DNA of 37,681 nucleotides, from the NCBI GenBank assembly GCA_026225475.1, contig JAMFSU010000008.1, forward strand, positions 1 to 37,681, read 5' to 3'. Of the stretch, positions 31,632 to 37,681 are shown piece after piece. The position numbers and the translations under genes were made by a program. Positions within the stretch are counted from its first letter, which is position 1. The number at the start of each line of letters is the position of its first letter. The notes under the pieces are model-generated. The model made no database searches. It saw nothing but the letters and a program-made list of their open reading frames with translations, and was not told the origin of the DNA. This DNA comes from Duganella sp. (GTDB taxonomy: Bacteria > Pseudomonadota > Gammaproteobacteria > Burkholderiales > Burkholderiaceae_D).

Positions 31632-32180
31632 ATGTCTATGTACCGCATACAGCACATTGAACAGAATACCGAACGTCGCTTTGCAGCCGTTGCTGCCGAG
31701 CCGTTGCTGTCAGAGGTGGCATTGCCAGAGCCACGCGGCACGCTCAGGGAGCAAGTACAAGACTATATCGCTGCGAATCTGCACAGGGCGATTTCGCCGG
31801 CCGAGATACTGCAGGTGTTTCCCTGCTCGCGCCCAACTTTATACCGCCTGTTTGGCGCCGATGGTGGTCTGGTGAGCTATATCCGTACCTGCCGTTTGCG
31901 TGAGGCTGCCATCATCCTGGTGCAATTGCCATTCCAGGGGATTGTCGATATTGCTTACTACGTTGGTTACGGCAGTGCGTCCGATTTCAGTCGCGCGTTC
32001 CGGCGCAGCTTCGGCATCTCGCCCAGTGCCTATCGTCGTGCGTGCCTGCTGGCGCGGTGTCATGACGTTACACCTGCCAGCGCTACAGGCATATCTTCTG
32101 TCGGGCTTCTCAAACAGTCTGATCAGGCGCTGCCGGCATCAGCCTTGCAGAATCAGGGGATGCTCGGTTTCGCTGCGTAA
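31632..32180 (+). CDS. Short AraC-type transcriptional regulator
   Basis: This encodes a 182-residue protein consisting mainly of an AraC/XylS DNA-binding domain (about residues 40-138). The first helix-turn-helix includes ILQVFPCSRPTLYRLFG and the second DIAYYVGYGSASDFSRAFRRSFG. Full-length relatives with this LYRLF style carry a 150-200-residue N-terminal ligand domain; here only about 38 residues precede the DNA-binding part. It is either a natural stand-alone form or a truncated gene. The last 42 bp overlap the convergent chemoreceptor gene, and its C-terminal 40 residues are unconserved in appearance, suggesting the original stop was lost. Confidence 0.75.
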   Translation: MSMYRIQHIEQNTERRFAAVAAEPLLSEVALPEPRGTLREQVQDYIAANLHRAISPAEILQVFPCSRPTLYRLFGADGGLVSYIRTCRLREAAIILVQLPFQGIVDIAYYVGYGSASDFSRAFRRSFGISPSAYRRACLLARCHDVTPASATGISSVGLLKQSDQALPASALQNQGMLGFAA

Positions 32181-33719
32181 GGCGAATACGCGTACCGATT
32201 GTTCCAGGTTGGTCGCCTGTTCGCTCAGCGATTGCGCGGCGGCGGCGGCTTGCTCCACCAGTGCGGCATTTTGCTGCGTGACTTCATCCATTTGTACGAT
32301 GGCGCGGTTGATTTCCGCGATGCCGGTGGCCTGTTCGTTACTGGCTGAAGAAATCTCGCCGACAATTGAGGTCACCATTTTGACGCTGGCTACCACTTCG
32401 CGCATGGTAATGCCGGCATCGGCGACCAGTTTGCTGCCGCTGTCGACGCGCTGCACCGAGTCGTCGATGAGCAACTTGATTTCCTTAGCGGCCGAGGCTG
32501 AACGCTGCGCCAGATTGCGTACTTCCGAGGCGACCACGGCAAATCCACGCCCCTGTTCGCCGGCACGCGCGGCTTCCACTGCAGCATTCAGCGCCAGGAT
32601 ATTGGTCTGAAACGCGATGCCGTCGATGACACTGATGATATCGACAATTTTCTTGGACGATGCGTTGATCGAGTCCATGGTCGTGATCACTTCTTCCACC
32701 ACACTGCCGCCATTGACGGCATTCTTCGATGCTGTCAGCGCCAGTTTGCTGGCTTCCTGTGCGCTCTCGGAGTTTTGCTTGACGGTGGCAGTCAATTGTT
32801 CCATTGCCGAGGCGGTTTCTTCCAGCGAGCCGGCTTGTGCTTCGGTACGACCGGACAGGTCCAGATTACCGGCAGCGATCTCGCCCGAGGCGGTGGCGAT
32901 AGTGGAACTCGACATCTTGATGCCCTTGACGATTTTGGTCAATTGACCGTCCATACGTGCCAGCGCGCCGAGCAAGTGGCGGAACTCATCCTTGGTGCTG
33001 TAGGTGACTTCATTTTCCAGATGGCCATCGGCGATCTGATTGGCGATAGCGATCGCGTGTTGCAAAGGCTTGGTGATGGTCGTAACGATAAAGACGGAAG
33101 CCAATAACGCAAACAGGACAGCCACCACGATGCAAGACAATACCGACCACAGGATGGTCTGGCTGGTATTGAGGTTGTGGGCCAGGACCTGATTTGATTG
33201 GACGATGTTGCTGTCGAGATTGAGCGAGATGTCTTTTTCGATGGCGTTGGCGATCGGCGTCATCTGCACTTCCATGATCTCGGTGGCTTCGTCATATTTG
33301 CCTGCCGCCATCTTGTCATTGATTCTTGTGACGATATCCCGAAATTCGATGATCTCTTTATTGATGCTATCGGCGATCTTTTTTTCGTTGGCATTGGTGA
33401 TCCGGTCGGGGTAATAAGCATCCCAGTTTTTCTTCAGATCAGCCTGAATCTTGTTAATGCGGGTCACTGCTTCCTTGGTCTCGGCTTCGTTGCGGAAGGT
33501 CTGCGCGCGGCGCAATTGCAGGCGAATATCGATGACGTCGGCGCGCACAGCGGCAACGCTGACAATGGGTTGCAGATTGTCCTTGAACATCGCCGTCGAG
33601 TTGTTGCTCAGCGTGCGAATGCCGATCAGCGCCGTTGCGCCGATGATGAGCATCAGCAAAATGCAGATGCCGAAAGTCGCACCTATTTTAAATTTGATCG
33701 AATGAACGAGTGAAGACAT
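32139..33719 (-). CDS. Methyl-accepting chemotaxis protein (4HB sensor, HAMP)
   Basis: This encodes a 526-residue chemoreceptor with a first membrane helix at about 12-34, a periplasmic four-helix-bundle sensor of roughly 150 residues, a second helix at about 190-213, HAMP, and the standard signalling domain whose tip reads [20 protein letters not shown], nearly identical to that of the receptor at 16680-18401. The sensor regions differ, so ligands probably differ. It lacks the SWEQF-like tail of that receptor and ends in HPLILQG, so methylation would depend on neighbouring receptors. A CAGGAG site precedes the ATG. The gene is alone, convergent with a short AraC regulator that it overlaps. 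Confidence 0.93.
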   Translation of the reverse strand: MSSLVHSIKFKIGATFGICILLMLIIGATALIGIRTLSNNSTAMFKDNLQPIVSVAAVRADVIDIRLQLRRAQTFRNEAETKEAVTRINKIQADLKKNWDAYYPDRITNANEKKIADSINKEIIEFRDIVTRINDKMAAGKYDEATEIMEVQMTPIANAIEKDISLNLDSNIVQSNQVLAHNLNTSQTILWSVLSCIVVAVLFALLASVFIVTTITKPLQHAIAIANQIADGHLENEVTYSTKDEFRHLLGALARMDGQLTKIVKGIKMSSSTIATASGEIAAGNLDLSGRTEAQAGSLEETASAMEQLTATVKQNSESAQEASKLALTASKNAVNGGSVVEEVITTMDSINASSKKIVDIISVIDGIAFQTNILALNAAVEAARAGEQGRGFAVVASEVRNLAQRSASAAKEIKLLIDDSVQRVDSGSKLVADAGITMREVVASVKMVTSIVGEISSASNEQATGIAEINRAIVQMDEVTQQNAALVEQAAAAAQSLSEQATNLEQSVRVFALRSETEHPLILQG

Positions 33720-34006
33720 AGCGAGCTCCTGTTGATGGGTATTTCGCGTTTTCTATAATAGAAACGCAGGCAGGCGCGTAAAACTGTGGCACTAGACACG
33801 TTCGAAACAGAGGCAAAAAATAGCACTATACAAAAGTCAATTCGAAGCATCTTGCTTTAACTGCGCAATGAAAGCGAGGATAGACGAATTGATATTTGGA
33901 TAAATGGGGCTAGTATTATTTTGGACTCTAACTTGCGAAAAATGGGCAAAGTTGCCAGCTTTTGAGAGGAAAAGATGTTGATTTGATATCGGGCTGTTAT
34001 CGATTT
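33720..34006. other. AT-rich intergenic region upstream of the second chemoreceptor
   Basis: This 287-bp gap is clearly richer in A+T than its surroundings and holds no gene I can support. It should carry the chemoreceptor promoter (minus strand); a TTGACT stands at 33839-33834 on that strand without a convincing -10. At 33746-33767 a 22-base imperfect palindrome (arms GCGTTT and AAACGC) would form a hairpin in the 5' leader of the chemoreceptor mRNA. Confidence 0.5.
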
Positions 34007-34240
34007 TTATCGATTTTGGCGATGTTGGTTGAGCTGGCGTAATGGATCGAGCAACTGCCGCAGGGCGTTGTGATCCAGTTCATACATCAGTGCCAGCAGC
34101 GCACCGAGCTCGCCGTGCGGGAAGCCTTCACGGGCGAACCAGGCCAGATAATGACCGGGCAGATCGGCCAGCAGGCGGTCTTTGTATTTGCCAAAGGGCA
34201 TGGTCATGCTGACCAGTTTCAACAGATGTTCTTGATCCAT
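34007..34240 (-). CDS. DUF3820 family small protein
   Basis: This encodes a 77-residue soluble protein with the compact DUF3820 signature: MPFGKYKDRLLADLPGHYLAW followed by FAREGFPHGELGALLALMYELDHN, across residues 14-58. The family is sometimes labelled quorum-sensing-regulated virulence factor, but no activity is established. It lies 44 bp downstream of the cyclase gene in the same direction; a perfect hairpin GGTGAC-GATG-GTCACC (34257-34272) sits in the gap. Its own ribosome site is weak, so coupled expression from the cyclase mRNA is possible. Confidence 0.88.
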   Translation of the reverse strand: MDQEHLLKLVSMTMPFGKYKDRLLADLPGHYLAWFAREGFPHGELGALLALMYELDHNALRQLLDPLRQLNQHRQNR

Positions 34241-34284
34241 GGCGATGCTGGGGACTGGTGACGATGGTCACCGTTGGTCAACAG

Positions 34285-35868
34285 TCAAGCATACGGGATA
34301 TCGAGCTTGACGTCATCTTGACGCGCCACGCAATTGCGGCCCTTGGCTTTGGCAATATAGAGGGCGCGGTCGGCGGCTTCGACCAGTTGGTCGGCGTCCT
34401 CTGACTGCAATGTCGGCAGCATGACTGCCACGCCGGCGCTGACGGTGACAATGGTCAAGGGGCTGGCGGCATGGTGCAAATCAAGTTCGGCAATGCTGCT
34501 GCGAATACGTTCGGCGATCATGGCGGCCGCATCCAGTGTGGTTTTCGGCAATAGCACAACAATTTCTTCGCCGCCGTAGCGCGCCGCCATATCACCGACC
34601 CGTTGTGGAATCGTTTTGATCAATGCGGCAATACGGCGCAGGCATTCATCGCCGGCGGGATGGCCGTAGAGGTCGTTGTATTGCTTGAACCAGTCGACGT
34701 CGAGCAGGATCAGCGCCAGCATGTCGCCATTGCGCAGCGCGCGGGAAAACTCTTGATTGAGCGCGATATCGAAGTGGCGGCGGTTGGCCATGCCAGTCAG
34801 ACTATCTTCGAGTGCCAGGTTTTGCAGATGTTGATTGAGCTGGTCAAGATCGTCGCGCGCCACGCGCAATTGTGCTTCGGTTTCGTGGCGTCGCTGGATT
34901 TGCTTGAGCAACCAGTTGCCCAGCAAGCCCAGCAAGAAGATCAAGAACAGCAGGGCGGCAGCATGACGCCAGGCATCGGCAATCCAGCCATCAAGCACTT
35001 CATCGTTGGCGACTGCGACCGCCACAAACAAGGGAAATTGATTGAAATGCCGGTAGGCATTGAGTCTGTCCTTGCCGTCAATGGTGGAATGGGTGGGATG
35101 GGTACCGTCATGGTTTTTTGCGACATAGTTGCGGAAGATCGGCAACCGACTCATGTCAAAGCCGATACCACGTTCCTGAAACGGTCGCCGCACCAGCAAG
35201 GTACCGTTGTTGAGACCCAGCACGATCAAGCCATCGTTGCCGATGTCGAAACTGTCATAGAAATTGCGGAAATACGCAATGTCGATGCCGGCCACAATGA
35301 CACCGTCGAAGCTGCCATCGGCACGGTCGATGCGGCGAGATACACTGAGCCGCCAGGCGCCACTTGGATTCTGCACCAGCGGACCGATGAAGGGAGTACG
35401 TTCCGGAAATTGTCGGTGATGTTGAAAATAGACGCGCGCGCTGAAATTGCTTTCAAACTGCGGCTCCTGAGAATCGACGATGACATTGCCGGCAGCGTCG
35501 AGCATGTATAACCCGGCTAACTGTGGCAGGTCTTTTACGCGGGCTTGCAACAACTTGTGCAGTCGTGCCTTGTTTTGTGCTGTCACGCCTTCGGCTTCGA
35601 CCGTTTCGACCACGCTGGCGAGAACCAGATCGACCGCCTTGAGCGTATCGTCGCCATGCTGCGCCAGTGCCCGTGCCATGTTGCTGATGGTGATATCGGC
35701 ATCGCGTAATTGTTCACTATAGGCTTTCCAGTTTTGCCAGGATTCGATCAGCAACAGCGCGACACAAATCACGAAGAACAAAAGCTTGGCGCGGAAGACG
35801 ATGCGCGTGCTGTCGCAGGTAGCAGGCGGGGGCGGGATGGGGCGCTGCGGTGGAGGAATTGCGCTCAT
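34285..35868 (-). CDS. Membrane diguanylate cyclase (Cache-type sensor + GGDEF, GGEEI)
   Basis: This encodes a 527-residue paralogue of the cyclase at 13665-15179 with the same plan: proline-rich N-terminus, membrane helix at about 27-43, periplasmic Cache-like sensor with ARVYFQHHRQ, SGAWRLSVSRRID and GVIVAGIDIAYFRNFYDSFDIG, second helix at about 301-320, and a GGDEF domain starting DSLTGMANRRHFD. The active-site motif is GGEEI (432-436), with Ile in place of the usual Phe; the catalytic Glu is kept, and an RVGD inhibitory site stands five residues before it. It is probably active. The start has no clear ribosome site, but no other in-frame start fits. It is followed by the DUF3820 gene. Confidence 0.92.
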   Translation of the reverse strand: MSAIPPPQRPIPPPPATCDSTRIVFRAKLLFFVICVALLLIESWQNWKAYSEQLRDADITISNMARALAQHGDDTLKAVDLVLASVVETVEAEGVTAQNKARLHKLLQARVKDLPQLAGLYMLDAAGNVIVDSQEPQFESNFSARVYFQHHRQFPERTPFIGPLVQNPSGAWRLSVSRRIDRADGSFDGVIVAGIDIAYFRNFYDSFDIGNDGLIVLGLNNGTLLVRRPFQERGIGFDMSRLPIFRNYVAKNHDGTHPTHSTIDGKDRLNAYRHFNQFPLFVAVAVANDEVLDGWIADAWRHAAALLFLIFLLGLLGNWLLKQIQRRHETEAQLRVARDDLDQLNQHLQNLALEDSLTGMANRRHFDIALNQEFSRALRNGDMLALILLDVDWFKQYNDLYGHPAGDECLRRIAALIKTIPQRVGDMAARYGGEEIVVLLPKTTLDAAAMIAERIRSSIAELDLHHAASPLTIVTVSAGVAVMLPTLQSEDADQLVEAADRALYIAKAKGRNCVARQDDVKLDIPYA

Positions 35869-36086
35869 GTGGGGGTGTTTTTATCGTTGGATGCCAGCAT
35901 CCAAACCGGAGACAATGCTACTTGAAATAGCCGTGCAATAGCGTTGAAACAGTGATGAAATCGGCAAGAATTGTCATTTGCCAACAGAATTTCCGCTTTT
36001 CGTGCGCTGGCGTTGTCAATAGGAAATAATGGCATCAAATTTATAACGGATGCGGTCTCTTCCTCTCGTTGCGGATGGATTTTTTG

Positions 36087-36284
36087 ATGCCTGCCAAACC
36101 TCGCAAATCGGTCACCGCGCCAGTCGTGTCGGACCCCGCCCCGCAGCCACCGTTGGCGCCAGCGTTGGAAGATTGTTGTCAGAGCGGTTGTAGTCCTTGC
36201 ATCTTTGATCTTTATCAAGATGCACTGGAACGTTATCGCCTAGCCTTGCAGGCTTGGCAATTGCGCCAGAACGACCCTCAATGA
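36087..36284 (+). CDS. Small oxidoreductase-like domain protein
   Basis: This encodes a 65-residue protein with the short oxidoreductase-like signature: a cysteine cluster CCQSGCSPCIFDLY (35-48 from the PAKP start) followed by a helix QDALERYRLALQAW. The domain occurs in eukaryotic oxidoreductase-like proteins and as small stand-alone proteins in proteobacteria; the four cysteines could bind metal. In-frame ATGs at 36075 and 36087 are both possible; I prefer 36087 with GGATGGAT ahead. It lies 87 bp upstream of ppk2 in the same direction. Confidence 0.78.
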   Translation: MPAKPRKSVTAPVVSDPAPQPPLAPALEDCCQSGCSPCIFDLYQDALERYRLALQAWQLRQNDPQ

Positions 36285-36371
36285 TGCTGTGGGCTGTCAC
36301 TCCTGGGTCACAATCGCTGTGTATGTTACGGCGTAGCCGCTGCCTGACAGCGCTCGCCTCACGGAGAAAAA

Positions 36372-37292
36372 ATGAACGACGACGAATTGATGCGCCGCAT
36401 GCGTCTTGAGCTGGCTGACAGCTATGACGAAGAGCTGGAACTGGAAATTGAAGACCGCACCATCGAACAACTTGCCGCGGGCGTGTATGGCACCGATGGC
36501 AGCAGCGAAGATCAGGACAAGGAAGACCGCCGCCTGTATTTCCGCGAGCTGTTCCGCTTGCAGGCCGAGCTGGTCAAGTTGCAGGATTGGGTGGTCGCTA
36601 CCGGCCACAAGGTGGTGATCTTGTTTGAAGGGCGCGATGCTGCTGGCAAAGGTGGTGTGATCAAACGCATCACTCAGCGCCTCAATCCGCGTGTCTGTCG
36701 CGTCGCCGCATTGCCAGCGCCCAATGATCGCGAGCGCACGCAATGGTATTTTCAACGCTATATATCGCATCTGCCGGCCGCCGGCGAGATGGTGCTATTT
36801 GATCGCAGTTGGTACAACCGTGCTGGCGTTGAGCGTGTCATGGGTTTTTGTACCGATGACCAATATGAGGAATTTTTCCGATCGGCACCGGAGTTCGAAC
36901 GGATGCTGGCGCGTTCTGGCATACAACTGATCAAGTATTGGTTTTCGATCACGGATGAAGAACAGCACATGCGCTTTCTGAGTCGCATCCATGATCCGCT
37001 GAAGCAGTGGAAATTGAGTCCGATGGACCTGGAGTCACGCCGCCGTTGGGAAGACTACACCAAGGCCAAGGAAATCATGCTGGAACGCACCCATATCGCG
37101 GAAGCGCCATGGTGGGTGGTGCAGGCGGTAGATAAAAAGAAGGCCCGACTCAACTGTATCCATCATCTGCTCAGTCAGATGCCTTACGGTGAGGTGGAAC
37201 ATCCGGCGATTTCCTTGCCGGAGCGCGAGCGGCACGACGGCTATTTCCGTCGCGAAGTGGCGAATGAAATCATGGTGCCGGACGTCTACTGA
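36372..37292 (+). CDS. ppk2: Polyphosphate kinase 2 (PPK2, class I)
   Basis: This encodes a 306-residue cytosolic enzyme that transfers phosphate between polyphosphate and nucleoside diphosphates. The P-loop is GRDAAGKGG at 87-95 and the Walker B/lid segment is LFDRSWYNRAGVERVMGF (142-159), with Asp144; the later FLSRIHDPLKQWKLSPMD and WWVVQAVDKKKARLN stretches are typical of class I PPK2, as is the single-domain length. An acidic N-terminal extension of about 50 residues precedes the core. A CGGAGAAAA site stands before the ATG. It is the last gene before the right-end repeat. Confidence 0.95.
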   Translation: MNDDELMRRMRLELADSYDEELELEIEDRTIEQLAAGVYGTDGSSEDQDKEDRRLYFRELFRLQAELVKLQDWVVATGHKVVILFEGRDAAGKGGVIKRITQRLNPRVCRVAALPAPNDRERTQWYFQRYISHLPAAGEMVLFDRSWYNRAGVERVMGFCTDDQYEEFFRSAPEFERMLARSGIQLIKYWFSITDEEQHMRFLSRIHDPLKQWKLSPMDLESRRRWEDYTKAKEIMLERTHIAEAPWWVVQAVDKKKARLNCIHHLLSQMPYGEVEHPAISLPERERHDGYFRREVANEIMVPDVY

Positions 37293-37385
37293 GTACCTCT
37301 GTGTGACGTGTGAATAAAAGCGGGAGCCTTGGCTTTGTTTGGTGCGGTTCAGTTATGAAAAGCCGGCTTTTCTTGGTTGCTGATG
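37293..37385. other. Spacer between ppk2 and the right-end repeat
   Basis: No gene is visible. A perfect palindrome AAAAGCCGGCTTTT at 37358-37371 has no loop, so it would make a poor terminator hairpin, although its A/T flanks could support bidirectional termination in an imperfect fold. Confidence 0.4.
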
Positions 37386-37509
37386 CTTTGTTTTCTTCGG
37401 ACGCGCTAGCCGGGGGCGGCCCGGCAGCCGCTCACTTTCTTTGGTCTCGCCCAAAGATAAGTAAGCAAAGAAAGGCGACCGCTACTACGTCGCCCCTACG
37501 GGGTTCCCG
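37386..37509. repeat. Dispersed structured repeat, right copy
   Basis: This is the inverted copy of 1-124, with 121 of 124 bases identical. All three hairpin-forming arm pairs are conserved; of the differences, one lies in a loop and two lie outside the arms. The 50-bp tandem array found beside the left copy is absent here. Confidence 0.85.
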
Positions 37510-37515
37510 GCGCTG

Positions 37516-37589
37516 TGGGGTAACCATCGGGAGAGCCGCAAACTCGCTGCGCTTAAACATGCGGCTCTCTTCTCCCGATGCTTACCCCA
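37516..37589. repeat. Long imperfect inverted repeat next to the dispersed element
   Basis: The arm TGGGGTAACCATCGGGAGAG onward to 37540 pairs with 37560-37589, with one mismatch and a 3-base TTC bulge, around a loop of about 19 bases. It is directly joined to the dispersed repeat and is probably part of the same larger element, whose left copy is cut by the window edge. Confidence 0.7.
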
Positions 37590-37681
37590 CACCACCGGCG
37601 ACGCAGAAGCGGATTTTTGAAACTGCTCGCTGCGCATTGCGCTATCCGCGCTCATAGTCCGGCGGTTCTTCTTTCTGTAAC

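Noticed and set aside
37358..37371. Terminator after ppk2
   Set aside because: The perfect palindrome has no loop, so it cannot fold as a standard intrinsic terminator.
1..37509. Composite transposon bounded by inverted repeats
   Set aside because: No transposase or integrase is present, the repeats are hairpin-rich dispersed elements, and the content is ordinary chromosomal genes.

Overview
This 37.7 kb window is dense chromosomal DNA from a Gram-negative beta-proteobacterium, most likely Burkholderiales and probably Oxalobacteraceae-like (Herbaspirillum, Collimonas or Janthinobacterium type). That placement is inferred from protein style: CheV, 4HB chemoreceptors, a PcaR/PobR-type IclR pair, MipA with a two-component system, DUF3313 and PqiC lipoproteins, class I PPK2, moderately high GC and betaproteobacterial dispersed repeats. 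I see no rRNA, tRNA, CRISPR array, phage module or transposase. Both ends are copies of one structured dispersed repeat in opposite orientation (1-124 against 37386-37509, three mismatches). The sequence is therefore probably a contig or segment that stops at repeats.

Layout. 1-303: dispersed repeat plus a 50-bp tandem array. 330-6320: an archaic (SCPU/Csu-type) pilin, an O-methyltransferase, a DUF2271 gene remnant, an SDR oxidoreductase, a TetR regulator, two lipoprotein genes behind a palindromic operator, and an EAL phosphodiesterase. 6534-13457: an aspartate carbamoyltransferase with an N-terminal HTH-like extension, a small unknown protein, a mipA / response regulator / histidine kinase operon, and a divergent AraC regulator / Fsr-type exporter pair. 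13665-18401: a signalling block with a Cache-GGDEF diguanylate cyclase, a small membrane protein, CheV and a chemoreceptor. 18617-29439: a catabolic island. 29618-37292: methionine aminopeptidase, ChaA antiporter, a short AraC-type regulator, a second chemoreceptor, DUF3820, a second Cache-GGDEF cyclase, an oxidoreductase-like small protein and PPK2.

The most coherent system is the island at 18617-29439. Two tandem IclR (PcaR/PobR-like) regulators face an apparent operon encoding a VOC/HPPD-like protein, an AroE-like dehydrogenase, an AsbF/QuiC-like TIM-barrel dehydratase, a complete branched-chain-amino-acid-type ABC importer (binding protein, two permeases, two ATPases), a Gfo/Idh/MocA oxidoreductase and a type II 3-dehydroquinase. 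Together these could import quinate/shikimate-type cyclohexanecarboxylates and convert them to protocatechuate: dehydrogenase to 3-dehydroquinate or 3-dehydroshikimate, AroQ, then dehydroshikimate dehydratase. The two halves that are fused in pseudomonad QuiC1 are separate genes here, on either side of the dehydrogenase. A palindrome with the core of the PcaR/PobR operator lies in the divergent promoter region. Function is inferred from family and context.

A second theme is c-di-GMP and chemotaxis: two paralogous membrane GGDEF proteins, one EAL protein, CheV and two chemoreceptors, with a short upstream element shared by the pilin gene and one chemoreceptor gene.
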